From a bacterium SCSIO 12741 (GTDB lineage Bacteria > Bacteroidota > Bacteroidia > Flavobacteriales_G > Salibacteraceae), in the NCBI GenBank assembly GCA_024398055.1, contig CP073749.1:4464594-4528593 (forward strand): 64,000 bases of DNA, given 5' to 3'. The notes below the pieces were generated by a model. That model was not told where the DNA came from. It was given only the letters and a program-made list of their open reading frames with translations, and made no database searches. The stretch's first letter is position 1; the number at the start of each line of letters is the position of its first letter. Below are positions 44,064 through 53,560 of the stretch, one piece after another. The position numbers and the translations under genes are program-made.

Positions 44064-44762
44064 ATGTCTAAAAAGAATCACGAAGAAAAGGACGAAGTAA
44101 TTGTTGATATAGGCGGCACCTACAACCAGGTGGAGCAATTTATCGAAAAGAACAAGAACGTCATGGTTGGCGGTCTGGTAGCTATTGCCCTTGTTATCGG
44201 TGGCTTCTTTGCCTACAACTCATTTTATCTGGAACCTCTTCAAGAAGAGGCTTCTAACGAAATCTGGAGAGCCCAGCAATATGAGCGCTCTGACTCTTTG
44301 GAGCAAGCACTCTATGGAGACGGCATGTACATGGGCTTTGAAGGTATCTCTGATGACTTCGGTGCTACCAACACCGGAAAATTGGCCAACTATCAAATGG
44401 GCTTGGTTTACATGAGACAAGGAGAATACCAATTGGCTATCGATGCTATGGATGATTTCAAATCAGACGATGTCATGGCCTCTGCTATCGCTCTTGGCGT
44501 TCAGGGAGATGCTTACATGCAATTGGATGATCCTGATATGGCTCTTTCTAAGTACATCGCTGCTGCTCGTCGCAGTCCTAACAACTTTACCACTCCTATC
44601 TTCTTGAAGAAAGCTGGAGAAGTTGCCGAGGCCTTGGGAGACTACAGCCAGGCGGTTAGTCTTTACGAGGAAATCGAAAAAGACTACAAAGACACTCAGG
44701 AAGGTAAATCCATCGAGAAATTCTTGTACCGCGCCAAGACTCGTGCGGCAAACAACGGCTAA
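44064..44762 (+). CDS. membrane-anchored tetratricopeptide protein (YfgM-like)
   Basis: 232 aa: a short cytosolic start (about 1-32), one membrane segment (about 33-54), then periplasmic helices with TPR-like repeats (Y-Q-M-G-L-V-Y-M-R-Q-G-E-Y; A-L-S-K-Y-I-A-A-A). The layout is like YfgM/AncA, which helps outer-membrane protein assembly next to SecYEG. It precedes ribH by 5 bp, so the two are co-transcribed. The role is inferred only. Confidence 0.75.
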   Translation: MSKKNHEEKDEVIVDIGGTYNQVEQFIEKNKNVMVGGLVAIALVIGGFFAYNSFYLEPLQEEASNEIWRAQQYERSDSLEQALYGDGMYMGFEGISDDFGATNTGKLANYQMGLVYMRQGEYQLAIDAMDDFKSDDVMASAIALGVQGDAYMQLDDPDMALSKYIAAARRSPNNFTTPIFLKKAGEVAEALGDYSQAVSLYEEIEKDYKDTQEGKSIEKFLYRAKTRAANNG

Positions 44763-44767
44763 GCCCT

Positions 44768-45256
44768 ATGGCTACGGCACTCAAAAACCTTTCGGATTAC
44801 GATCCTCAATCTGTACCTAATGCTTCTGGCATGAAGTTCGGTGTGGTGGTTTCAGAATGGAATCAAAACATCACTTTTGCCTTGGCTAAAGGCGCAGTAG
44901 ACACACTCCTTAATTGCGGAGCCAAAGAAGAAAACATTCTTCAGCATTTCGTACCTGGCAGTTTTGAACTACCCTTGGGAGCTCAATGGATGCTTGAACA
45001 AACAGATGTGGATGCGGTAATCTGCATTGGAAGCGTTATCCGTGGCGAAACAGAACACTTCACCTTTGTTTGTGAAGCTACTTCTCAAGGCGTTAAAGAC
45101 GTTTCCCTCAAATACGGAAAACCTGTCATTTTCGGAGTTCTTACCGACGATACCCTTCAACAATCCATCGATCGCTCCGGCGGTAAACATGGAAACAAAG
45201 GCGATGAAGCTGCCATCACAGCCATTAAGATGGCGGCGTTGAAAGCTAGCCTTTAA
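44768..45256 (+). CDS. ribH: 6,7-dimethyl-8-ribityllumazine synthase
   Basis: 162 aa. It condenses the pyrimidine with dihydroxybutanone phosphate in riboflavin synthesis. The motifs V-V-S-E-W-N (start), V-P-G-S-F-E-L-P, G-S-V-I-R-G-E-T-E-H-F and G-G-K-H-G-N-K-G-D-E-A-A are all present, including the catalytic His in E-H-F. Probably forms a capsid-like or pentameric assembly. No riboswitch is seen. Confidence 0.95.
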   Translation: MATALKNLSDYDPQSVPNASGMKFGVVVSEWNQNITFALAKGAVDTLLNCGAKEENILQHFVPGSFELPLGAQWMLEQTDVDAVICIGSVIRGETEHFTFVCEATSQGVKDVSLKYGKPVIFGVLTDDTLQQSIDRSGGKHGNKGDEAAITAIKMAALKASL

Positions 45257-45362
45257 CAATTTCGAATTCTGAATTCTGAATTTTGATTTGCTCCTTAGAG
45301 CATTCTTGACTTGGATTAATAATGGACTAATATTTCCGAGCCGATCTCAAATAGGGAGGTGG

Positions 45363-45380
45363 AACATCTTTCCAGATGTT
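45363..45380. repeat. short hairpin with neighbouring direct repeats
   Basis: AACATCT-TTCC-AGATGTT is a perfect 7-bp inverted repeat between the convergent ribH and MazG-like genes. About 100 bp earlier a GAATTCT direct repeat runs three times. It could be a weak bidirectional terminator or a remnant of a dispersed repeat. Confidence 0.4.
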
Positions 45381-45431
45381 ATAATTTTCAAATTTCCAAC
45401 CCGGCAATATCGGATCTAAATTCCAACTCCT

Positions 45432-45854
45432 CTACCCTCTTTTCGGGCTGCGTCCTTCCAAAATGGCGGCGATGTCTGGACGAAAATACTGATCGCTTTT
45501 CATCACTTTTCCATCTTCCCGATAAATCGGTTCTCCATTCGCATCCAACTTGGATAAATTGCTTTGCTGGATCTCATGATACACTTCTTCGATCTTGTGC
45601 TGCAATCCGTGAGTAATGATTGTTCCACACAAGATGTAAAGCATATCTCCCAAGGCATCAGCCACTTCCACAAGGTCACCCGATTTTGCAGCTTGAAGGT
45701 ATTCCTCATTTTCCTCGGCCATCAATTTGTGTCTCAAATCAATGATCGATTCTTTTAAATCCACGGTAGGCGTTTCTGAATAACCCACTCGAAATGATTC
45801 GTGAAAGGTTTTAACGTATTCAATTGTCTCCTGAAGGCTTAATGGACTTTTCAT
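45432..45854 (-). CDS. MazG-like nucleoside triphosphate pyrophosphohydrolase
   Basis: 140 aa from ATG 45854; an in-frame ATG at 45872 is possible, but the A-rich stretch between them looks like a ribosome-binding region. The metal-binding pattern is E-E-N-E-E-Y (about 47-52) and E-V-A-D-A-L-G-D (about 62-69), typical of the all-alpha NTP-PPase superfamily. It hydrolyses NTPs or dNTPs, or phosphoribosyl-ATP-like substrates, to monophosphates. The C-terminal F-R-P-D-I is usual in the Bacteroidota version. Confidence 0.8.
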   Translation of the reverse strand: MKSPLSLQETIEYVKTFHESFRVGYSETPTVDLKESIIDLRHKLMAEENEEYLQAAKSGDLVEVADALGDMLYILCGTIITHGLQHKIEEVYHEIQQSNLSKLDANGEPIYREDGKVMKSDQYFRPDIAAILEGRSPKRG

Positions 45855-46015
45855 TTTAATTTTTTTTAACATCGGGAAGCCGCTAAAATAGGGCGTTTTG
45901 GCACATTTTCGAGTCTCTGATGCTTAACTTTAATTAACAGCGGAATAATTAGCAAACCCTTGTCAAATAAGGACTTTTGTAGTGCAGACACCCCCATATT
46001 GTTAAAAGAAAAAAT

Positions 46016-47041
46016 ATGAGTGAAATTCAGTCCCCGGTAACGTCGTCTGAATCGACCGACATTCGAGCGATAAACGAGAAAATTCAACAAGAAAGTTCCT
46101 TCGTGGATTTGATCCACATGGAAATGTCCAAAGTCATTGTTGGGCAAAGTCACATGGTAGAAAGCCTCCTTATCGGGTTGCTATCCGATGGACACATCCT
46201 GTTGGAAGGAGTACCAGGGCTGGCCAAAACCTTAGCCATTAATTCACTTTCTCAAACGGTGGATGCCGAATTTAGCCGTATCCAGTTTACACCGGACTTG
46301 CTACCGGCTGACGTTTTGGGAACCCAGATATACAGCCAAAAGAACGAAGAGTTTACGGTTAAAAAAGGGCCTATCTTCGCCAATTTCATTTTGGCGGATG
46401 AGATTAACCGAGCCCCGGCTAAAGTGCAGTCTGCCCTTTTAGAGGCCATGCAGGAACGTCAAGTTACCATTGGTGAAGAAACATTTAAACTGCCTGGTCC
46501 ATTTCTGGTGATGGCTACCCAAAACCCGGTAGAGCAAGAAGGAACTTATCCTCTTCCAGAAGCCCAGGTTGACCGTTTTATGTTGAAGGTCGTTCTGGAT
46601 TATCCGAAGAAGGAAGAAGAAAAGCTAATTATCCGTCACAACCTTTCCAAAGCAGGAATGGCACGTCCAAATACGATTCTGAAACCAGAAGACATCGAAC
46701 GGGCCAAGCAGATTGTGAAGGAAGTCTACCTGGATGAAAAAATTGAGCAATACGTGGTCGACATTGTATTCGCTACTCGTAACCCCGGAGCTTATGGCAT
46801 GAGCAACTTCGATTCGCTCATCAGTTTTGGTGGGTCGCCACGTGCCAGCATTAGTTTGGCTAAGGCAGCCAAAGCTTACGCTTTCATTAAGCGCCGTGGT
46901 TATGTAATTCCTGAAGATGTGAGAGCCGTTTGCCACGACGTATTGCGCCATCGAATTGGCCTATCATACGAAGCGGAGGCAGAAAACATCACCAGTGAAG
47001 ATATTATCACCGAGATTCTAAACCGGGTTGAGATTCCTTAA
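46016..47041 (+). CDS. MoxR-family AAA+ ATPase
   Basis: 341 aa. Walker A G-V-P-G-L-A-K-T is at 65-72, Walker B L-A-D-E-I-N-R, sensor motifs T-Q-N-P, and the L-P-E-A-Q-V-D-R-F block typical of MoxR. First gene of the Bat operon. MoxR ATPases act as chaperones on VWA proteins, and the DUF58 and BatA/B proteins encoded next are the likely partners. Confidence 0.95.
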   Translation: MSEIQSPVTSSESTDIRAINEKIQQESSFVDLIHMEMSKVIVGQSHMVESLLIGLLSDGHILLEGVPGLAKTLAINSLSQTVDAEFSRIQFTPDLLPADVLGTQIYSQKNEEFTVKKGPIFANFILADEINRAPAKVQSALLEAMQERQVTIGEETFKLPGPFLVMATQNPVEQEGTYPLPEAQVDRFMLKVVLDYPKKEEEKLIIRHNLSKAGMARPNTILKPEDIERAKQIVKEVYLDEKIEQYVVDIVFATRNPGAYGMSNFDSLISFGGSPRASISLAKAAKAYAFIKRRGYVIPEDVRAVCHDVLRHRIGLSYEAEAENITSEDIITEILNRVEIP

Positions 47042-47096
47042 TCCACCCGATTTTAATAAAGGCAAAACCTGGTAAATTATTAAGTCTGCATCCGCA

Positions 47097-47972
47097 ATGG
47101 ATACAACGGAGCTATTAAAAAAAGTCAGAAAAATTGAGATCAAAACACGTGGTCTCACCTCGCAGTTGTTTGCTGGAGAATACCACTCGGCATTCAAAGG
47201 CTCGGGTATGGCTTTTAGCGAAGTGCGGGAATACAACCGTGGCGATGAGATCCGTAAAATTGACTGGAACGTAACGGCTCGTTTTAATCACCCTTTCATC
47301 AAAATATTTGAAGAAGAACGTGAGCTAACGGTTATGCTCTTGGTGGATGTTTCGGGTTCCGAACAATTTGGAACCCAAACGCAATTGAAACGAGAGCTAA
47401 TCACTGAAATGTGTGCCGTACTCTCCTTCTCTGCCATTCAAAACAACGACAAGATTGGAGTCATTTTCTTCAGCGACAAAATCGAGAAGTTTATTCCTCC
47501 CAAAAAAGGAAAAAGCCATATCCTTCGAATCATTCGAGAGCTTTTGACCTTTGAGCCTGAAAGCAAAGGCACCAATATTTCTGAAGCCTTGCGCTACCTT
47601 ACCCAGGCCATTAAGAAAAAGAGTACGGTATTCTTACTATCCGACTTTTTGGACAAAGACTACGAACACGCTCTCAAAATCGCGAATCGGAAACACGATC
47701 TCATTAGCCTTCGCATTTATGACCGTTGGTTTTATGAGTTGCCGGATTTAGGAGCTATTCCCCTACTCGATCGGGAGAGCGGACAGATAAAACTCGTGGA
47801 CACTTCCAGCAAAAAAGTCCGTCAACGATACGAACAGGAAAATCAGGAATGGACCGAGGCTTTGGAAGAACAGTTTAAGCGGGCTGGAATTGACTTTACC
47901 CATATCGGAACGCATGAATCCTATGTTAAACCCCTTATGACCCTTTTCAAAAAGAGAGAGGGCAGACGATGA
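47097..47972 (+). CDS. DUF58 domain protein (VWA-like)
   Basis: 291 aa, cytosolic. The DUF58 signature S-E-V-R-E-Y-N-R-G-D-E-I-R-K-I-D-W is complete, followed by a VWA-like fold with L-V-D-V-S-G-S (incomplete MIDAS). In the MoxR-Bat clusters this is the standard second gene. Probable partner of the MoxR ATPase. It overlaps the next gene by 4 bp. Confidence 0.9.
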   Translation: MDTTELLKKVRKIEIKTRGLTSQLFAGEYHSAFKGSGMAFSEVREYNRGDEIRKIDWNVTARFNHPFIKIFEEERELTVMLLVDVSGSEQFGTQTQLKRELITEMCAVLSFSAIQNNDKIGVIFFSDKIEKFIPPKKGKSHILRIIRELLTFEPESKGTNISEALRYLTQAIKKKSTVFLLSDFLDKDYEHALKIANRKHDLISLRIYDRWFYELPDLGAIPLLDRESGQIKLVDTSSKKVRQRYEQENQEWTEALEEQFKRAGIDFTHIGTHESYVKPLMTLFKKREGRR

Positions 47973-48934
47973 GCAGCCGATTTCTACATAGCGGACTCCT
48001 TTTCACCTTGCTCCTATGGGCCAGTGGAGTATTTGCACAACAAGCGAGCTTAGAAGTCAAACTGGATACTGGGCTCATTGCTATTGGCGAGCAAATTCAG
48101 TTGACTCTTGATATTCGAGCTCCCAAAGATGCTCGTGTAGAATGGCCTGAATGGAAAGACACCCTGGTAGGAAAAATTGAGATTCTCGAAGCTTCCAACC
48201 CAGATACGGTTTACAACGCAGGATTAAAAACCGTGACACAGCAATTGACCTTAACCGGCTTTGATTCTGGCCTTTTTGTCGTTCCTCCTGTTGTCGCATT
48301 TGTTGATGATATTGCTGTAAAATCGCGTCCTTTTTTGATTCAAGTAGTTACTTATCAAATTGATACCATCAAAGGGATCAACGACATCAAACGAGTGCAA
48401 GAAGCTGATTTTGGTTGGCGCGATGCACTTGAAGTTTTTTGGCCAGTTGGAGTGGCCTTGGTTGGTTTAGGGGTAATTGGATTTATCATGGTATGGCTGG
48501 GTCGTCACCGCAAAAGAAAAGTGGTGGTGAAGGAAAAGCCCAAGGTTATTCCACATGCCCATGCCCTGCGCCGATTAGAAGAATTGCAGCAACAACAGCT
48601 CTGGCAAAGTGGTCAGGTGAAAGAATACCATGCCTCATTTTCTGAGATTATACGGGAATACATCGAGAATCAATTTGGAATTCTCGCCTTGGAGCAAACC
48701 ACCGATGAAATCATGCAACAATTGAGGGTAGTGAATATAGACCCATTACTCAAAGAAGAATTGCAGCGCCAGTTGATGCTATCCGATTTGGTCAAATTTG
48801 CCAAGCATCTTCCCTTACCTGTTGAGAACGAACGTATCCTCCGTTTTTCCTTTCAGTTTGTAGAACAGACGATTCCCAACGAAAAAGAAGAGGAAAAAGT
48901 GGCTGAACCTGAATCAGAAGGAGGTAAGTCATGA
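47969..48934 (+). CDS. BatD-like / DUF4381-like membrane protein of the Bat operon
   Basis: 321 aa: signal peptide (ends V-F-A-Q), an extracellular Ig-like part (I-A-I-G-E-Q-I-Q-L-T-L), one membrane segment (about 153-174) and a basic, helical cytosolic tail with Y-H-A-S-F-S-E-I-I-R-E-Y-I. The layout is like the small protein that lies between DUF58 and BatA in many Bacteroidota. No enzymatic motif. It overlaps both neighbours by 4 bp. Confidence 0.72.
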   Translation: MSSRFLHSGLLFTLLLWASGVFAQQASLEVKLDTGLIAIGEQIQLTLDIRAPKDARVEWPEWKDTLVGKIEILEASNPDTVYNAGLKTVTQQLTLTGFDSGLFVVPPVVAFVDDIAVKSRPFLIQVVTYQIDTIKGINDIKRVQEADFGWRDALEVFWPVGVALVGLGVIGFIMVWLGRHRKRKVVVKEKPKVIPHAHALRRLEELQQQQLWQSGQVKEYHASFSEIIREYIENQFGILALEQTTDEIMQQLRVVNIDPLLKEELQRQLMLSDLVKFAKHLPLPVENERILRFSFQFVEQTIPNEKEEEKVAEPESEGGKS

Positions 48935-49923
48935 GCGGAATAGACTTAGCAAACATCCACTGGCTGTGGGCATTAGGACTTATCCCCCTACTCGCACTTT
49001 ACTACTTTTGGCGCAATCCGAATAACCGGGCGACGGTATCCGTACCCACCTTTGGATCGCTGGCTAATTCAGGTTTCTCCCTCAAAGAATGGACCTATCA
49101 TGGCCTTATCGTCTTTAGACTAATTGCTTTGGGTTTAATCATCTTCGTACTGGCCCGCCCCCAATCCTCCTCCTCCTGGGAAGATGTGAACACGGAAGGA
49201 ATCGACATTGTGGTTTGCCTGGATATCTCAGGTAGTATGTTGGCCGAAGATTTTGAGCCCAATAGATTGGAAGCTTCCAAAGAAGTAGCTAAAGAGTTCA
49301 TTGAAGGTCGACCTAATGACCGTATTGGTTTAGTGGTGTATGCAGGCGAAAGCTTTACCCAGTGTCCTTTAACCACAGATCATACCGTGGTCAAAAATCT
49401 ATTTCAGGAGGTTCAGTTTGGCCAAATTCAAGACGGAACCGCTATCGGAATGGGATTGGCTACAGCGGTTAATCGACTAAAGAAGAGCGATGCAAAAAGT
49501 AAGGTAATCATCCTGCTAACGGATGGTCAAAATACCACAGGAGCCATTTCTCCAGTCACAGCAGCCGACATTGCCAAAACCTATGGAATTCGGGTCTACA
49601 CCATTGGTGTTGGAACGAATGGTCAAGCTCCATTTCCCGTCGAAACTCCATTTGGCCGCCAGTACCGCCACATGGATGTTAAAATTGATGAAGAAACCCT
49701 GACCTCTATTGCCGACCTCACCGATGGACAGTACTTTCGTGCCACAGACAACGATAAGCTGGCCGAAGTGTATCGGGAGATCGATAAACTGGAAAAATCA
49801 AAAACAGAAGTCACCGAATACCGTAAGAAAGCGGAAGAGTTTTTCCCCTATCTGTTGGCAGCTGTTTTGTTGTTGGGATTGGAATATTTAATTAGAAACA
49901 CCTACTTAAGGGCTCTGGTATAA
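48931..49923 (+). CDS. batA: BatA, VWA domain membrane protein
   Basis: 330 aa: two N-terminal membrane segments (about 10-27 and 57-76), a VWA domain with MIDAS D-I-S-G-S (98-102), T-D in L-L-T-D-G, and a C-terminal membrane segment. The aerotolerance (Bat) locus is linked to oxygen or envelope stress resistance in Bacteroides. BatA is expected to form a complex with BatB, C and E in the periplasm. Confidence 0.92.
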   Translation: MSGIDLANIHWLWALGLIPLLALYYFWRNPNNRATVSVPTFGSLANSGFSLKEWTYHGLIVFRLIALGLIIFVLARPQSSSSWEDVNTEGIDIVVCLDISGSMLAEDFEPNRLEASKEVAKEFIEGRPNDRIGLVVYAGESFTQCPLTTDHTVVKNLFQEVQFGQIQDGTAIGMGLATAVNRLKKSDAKSKVIILLTDGQNTTGAISPVTAADIAKTYGIRVYTIGVGTNGQAPFPVETPFGRQYRHMDVKIDEETLTSIADLTDGQYFRATDNDKLAEVYREIDKLEKSKTEVTEYRKKAEEFFPYLLAAVLLLGLEYLIRNTYLRALV

Positions 49924-49925
49924 CA

Positions 49926-50969
49926 ATGTATCGCTTAGAAAATCCGGATTGGTTGTGGGCGCTGGCAGCGCTTCCCGTGTTTGCTGTGCTTTACCTGGCG
50001 TATGAGCGTTGGAGAAAGCAAAAGCTACGCAAGGCCATGGATGCTCATCTGGTGGAACACCTTATTCCTCTGATGCCCAAGCATAAGTTAATGACCAAGT
50101 TTCTCTTGTTTTCGGCTGCTTTTTTCTTTTTGGTTATTGGCTTGGCCAATCCTCAAATTGGTTCGAAGTTGGAAGAAGTAAAACGAGAAGGTATTGACCT
50201 GATTATAGCCATTGACCTTTCCAACAGTATGCTGGCGGAAGACTTGAGCCCAAACAGACTGGATAGAGCCAAAATGGCCGTGATCCAACTCATGGACCAA
50301 CTTCATAGCGATCGTATCGGATTGGTCGTTTTTGGAGGAACGGCTTACACTCAAATTCCGCTAACAACGGACTATTCTGCCGCCAAAATGATGCTGAAGA
50401 CCTTATCCACTGATGACATTCCCACTCAGGGCACAGCTATTGGTGCGGCGATAAACCAAGCCGTTAAGGGATTTGATAGCCAGAGTAAGGCCGGAAAAGC
50501 CGTTGTGGTTATCACCGATGGAGAGAATCACGAAGACGATGCCGAATCCGCAGCCAGGGCTGCAGCCGAACAAGATATTAAGGTATTTACAGTAGGAATG
50601 GGTTCGGTGAGTGGTCAGCCCATCCCCTTGTACAAAAACGGTCGTCGATTAGGTTACCGCAAAGATCGCGAAGGAAACAGCATTGTAACCCGGTTAAATG
50701 AACCCATGCTGCAGCAAATTGCAGCGGCGGGTAACGGTACCTATATTCACGCCACCAATGCTGATGCTGGATTGGATCGGGTGTTTGAAGAACTAAATAG
50801 CCTGGAAACGGCTGAATACGGCACCAAATCTTTTACCGATTATGAAGATCGTTTTCAGTATTTCGTAGCCACGGGCTTACTCCTGCTGTTGATTGAATTT
50901 TTTGTTAGCGATAAACGAAATCAGTGGTTAAAAGATTTAAAGCTATTTGAAGCCAAGAGCAAACTATGA
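49926..50969 (+). CDS. batB: BatB, VWA domain membrane protein
   Basis: 347 aa, a paralogue of BatA: N-terminal membrane segments (about 7-26, 56-74), VWA domain with MIDAS D-L-S-N-S (97-101) and V-V-I-T-D-G-E-N, and a C-terminal membrane segment (about 312-328). It starts 2 bp after batA and overlaps batC by 4 bp. Confidence 0.92.
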   Translation: MYRLENPDWLWALAALPVFAVLYLAYERWRKQKLRKAMDAHLVEHLIPLMPKHKLMTKFLLFSAAFFFLVIGLANPQIGSKLEEVKREGIDLIIAIDLSNSMLAEDLSPNRLDRAKMAVIQLMDQLHSDRIGLVVFGGTAYTQIPLTTDYSAAKMMLKTLSTDDIPTQGTAIGAAINQAVKGFDSQSKAGKAVVVITDGENHEDDAESAARAAAEQDIKVFTVGMGSVSGQPIPLYKNGRRLGYRKDREGNSIVTRLNEPMLQQIAAAGNGTYIHATNADAGLDRVFEELNSLETAEYGTKSFTDYEDRFQYFVATGLLLLLIEFFVSDKRNQWLKDLKLFEAKSKL

Positions 50970-51763
50970 AATGGTCCTTATCCCATATCACTTTGGTTTT
51001 TGTTCTCCCCATAGGGGCCTGGGCTCAGAATGCGAATCTGAATGTATATCTCGGTAATCGCATTTATGAAACCGGAAACTTTGGAGCAGCTGAAAAACTG
51101 TACCTCGATGCTTTAACCACAGACGTGAATAATAATCAAGCTCAATTCAATCTGGGTAATTCCTACTTTCGCCAGGACAAAAAAGACGAGGCAGAGAAGG
51201 TTTTCAGAAAAATGGCTTACAACGAAGAATTGACGGATACACTGAGGGCAAAGGCCTTTCATAACTTGGGCAACATCTTTCTGACTCAAAAAGAGCCTAA
51301 AATTGAAGAAGCCATTGAAGCCTACAAAAGCTCATTGCGACTAAATCCAAAAGACAACGAAACACGCTACAACCTGGCAGTAGCCCAAAAATTGCTGGAC
51401 GCTCAACCTCCTCAAGAACAGCAGCAAAATCAAGATCAACAAAACCAGGATCAGCAGAACCAGGATCAGCAAAATCAAGACCAGCAGGATCAGGAAAATC
51501 AGGACCAACAAAACCAAGAGAATAAATCCGATAAGGAGAAGGAAAATCAAGATCAGGAAAACTCTGACAAATCGGAAGGAGATAAGAATAAGGACGAACA
51601 AAAAGACGAACCTCAAAATGGCGAAGGGCAAGAGCCTAAAATGTCAAAAGAGGATGCTGAACGACTGCTCGAAATGATGGAAAACGAAGAAGAGCAAGTT
51701 CAGGACAAACTGAAAAAGAAGAAAGTAAAGGTTAAGCAAAACTCCATTGAAAAAGACTGGTAA
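50966..51763 (+). CDS. batC: BatC, TPR protein with low-complexity tail
   Basis: 265 aa: a signal peptide, TPR units over about 25-140, then a charged low-complexity region (about 155-225) that begins with N-Q-D-Q-Q repeats and goes on with K, E, D-rich sequence. It ends with a helical, basic tail. Such Gln/Asn and Lys/Glu tails are common in BatC. It overlaps batB by 4 bp and directly abuts batD. Confidence 0.88.
   Translation: MKWSLSHITLVFVLPIGAWAQNANLNVYLGNRIYETGNFGAAEKLYLDALTTDVNNNQAQFNLGNSYFRQDKKDEAEKVFRKMAYNEELTDTLRAKAFHNLGNIFLTQKEPKIEEAIEAYKSSLRLNPKDNETRYNLAVAQKLLDAQPPQEQQQNQDQQNQDQQNQDQQNQDQQDQENQDQQNQENKSDKEKENQDQENSDKSEGDKNKDEQKDEPQNGEGQEPKMSKEDAERLLEMMENEEEQVQDKLKKKKVKVKQNSIEKDW
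51428..51520 (+). repeat. 15-bp tandem repeat coding N-Q-D-Q-Q within batC
   Basis: Residues 155-185 carry four successive N-Q-D-Q-Q units (51428-51487), then D-Q-E, one more N-Q-D-Q-Q and N-Q-E. The DNA units are near-identical 15-mers with CAA/CAG and AAT/AAC swaps. Slippage could change the copy number between strains. Confidence 0.8.
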
Positions 51764-53560
51764 ATGCCGATTTTACTAAAACATATCACTTACTTGTTCT
51801 TGATCCTGGGATGCACCCAATTGGGATGGGCTCAAACATTTACAACCACCGTTAGTAGTAGCAAGGTCGGTGTTGGTAAACAGTTTAAGCTTACATACAC
51901 CCTTGACAGACAGGGAACCAATTTCAGAGCTCCAGCGCTAAAGAATTTCCGAGTTTTGAGTGGGCCGAATCAAGCCCATAACATGTCGGTATACAATGGA
52001 CAAATGACCCAAACGCTGTCTGTCTCCTATGTATTGGCCCCTATTAAAGTGGGAACTTATACTATTCCTGGAGCCGAGATAACCGCCGATGGTAAGAAAG
52101 TAAAGGCTAACAGTGTAAAAGTACAAGTCGTAAAGGGCGCGCCTAAATCGCAGGAAGCAGGTGCCAATGAAAAGGCTCAGCTGCAAGAAATAAAGGACAA
52201 CGTTTTCATCCGATTGGTGGCCAACAAAACCAAGTTGTATCAAGGGGAACACCTGGTGGCTACTTACAAAATATACACCCGGGCGTCTATCGTTGATTAC
52301 TCACAAGATCAGGTTCCGGCCTTTAATGGGTTTTATACCCAGGAAATTGAATCTCAACAGCACGGATCTCTTCGTCCAGAAGTATACAAAGGGGTGCGTT
52401 ACAATGCGGCAGTCCTGAGGCAAGTATTGCTATCTCCCCAACGTACGGGAAAGTTGACCTTGGATCCATACAGCATGAACATGGTGATTCGGGTACGCGA
52501 AAACCGACGTCCTCAATCCGTTTACGATCAGTTCTTCGGTTCTTTTAAAGATATCCCTTACAAAGCCGTTAGTAACACCGTAGATATTGAAGTGCTGCCC
52601 CTCCCCTCTGCTGGCAAACCAGCCGACTTCTCGGGAGCCGTGGGTCATTACATTTTCTCGGCAAATTTGGATAAAACCGAGGTTGAAGCCAATGAAGCCA
52701 TTAATTTGAAAGTGACCATTTCCGGGAAAGGAAATATCAAACTTTTAAAGAAGCCTGAGATCTCCTTCCCTACTGATTTTGAGGTATATGATCCCAAAAT
52801 TAATACCCAGGCCAAAACTTCTGCCAACGGCACACAGGGAACCAAGACTTTTGAATACCTGATTATACCCCGTCATGCCGGAGAGTTTAAAATACCGGCG
52901 ATCGCCTTCAACTACTTTGATCCCAAAACGGGTAAATATGTGAAATCGGGTTCTGAAGAATTTACGGTAAAAGTGAATCGGGGTTCAGGAGACGCTGGAC
53001 AGGCCTCCGCTTATCAACCGGTGAGCAAAAAAGATGTAACCCTCCTGGGACAGGATATTCGCTACATCAAAGTTGGCTCAGGCAAGCTTAAAGAGCAAGA
53101 TCAATTTTTCGTTGGATCGGCACTCTATTACCTGCTACTACTTATTCCTTCTGTGTTGTTTATGCTTCTCTTGGTGGTAAGACGAAGACTTCGCGAACAG
53201 CAAGCTGACGCCGTTGGAATGCGAAGAAAACGTGCTACACGAGTGGCCGAGAAAAGATTGGCACAAGCCAAAAAACATTTGGACGCCAGCGAGAAGAACG
53301 CTTTTTACGAAGAGGTTTTCCGATCGCTCTACGGTTACCTGTCCGATAAATTCTCGATTTCCCTATCCGAACTGAACAAAGACAAACTCAAAGAAGTATT
53401 GCTGGCTCAAGGTTTTGAGGAAGCCGGAATAAACGAACTATTTGGCCTTTTAGACAATTGCGAAATGGCACGTTATGCTCCTGTTGCCCACATTCAGGAA
53501 CAACAGGTTTATGAAGAAGCTACACGGTTTATTAATCAAATTGAAGGAGGTAAAAGATGA
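51764..53560 (+). CDS. batD: BatD, large envelope protein
   Basis: 598 aa: signal peptide (G-W-A-Q), three or so Ig-like beta domains with the BatD signature (S-S-K-V-G-V-G-K-Q-F-K-L; V-A-T-Y-K-I-Y-T), one membrane segment (about 455-474) and a helical basic C-terminal cytosolic domain. It joins the Bat complex through its extracellular domains. No catalytic motif. Confidence 0.9.
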   Translation: MPILLKHITYLFLILGCTQLGWAQTFTTTVSSSKVGVGKQFKLTYTLDRQGTNFRAPALKNFRVLSGPNQAHNMSVYNGQMTQTLSVSYVLAPIKVGTYTIPGAEITADGKKVKANSVKVQVVKGAPKSQEAGANEKAQLQEIKDNVFIRLVANKTKLYQGEHLVATYKIYTRASIVDYSQDQVPAFNGFYTQEIESQQHGSLRPEVYKGVRYNAAVLRQVLLSPQRTGKLTLDPYSMNMVIRVRENRRPQSVYDQFFGSFKDIPYKAVSNTVDIEVLPLPSAGKPADFSGAVGHYIFSANLDKTEVEANEAINLKVTISGKGNIKLLKKPEISFPTDFEVYDPKINTQAKTSANGTQGTKTFEYLIIPRHAGEFKIPAIAFNYFDPKTGKYVKSGSEEFTVKVNRGSGDAGQASAYQPVSKKDVTLLGQDIRYIKVGSGKLKEQDQFFVGSALYYLLLLIPSVLFMLLLVVRRRLREQQADAVGMRRKRATRVAEKRLAQAKKHLDASEKNAFYEEVFRSLYGYLSDKFSISLSELNKDKLKEVLLAQGFEEAGINELFGLLDNCEMARYAPVAHIQEQQVYEEATRFINQIEGGKR

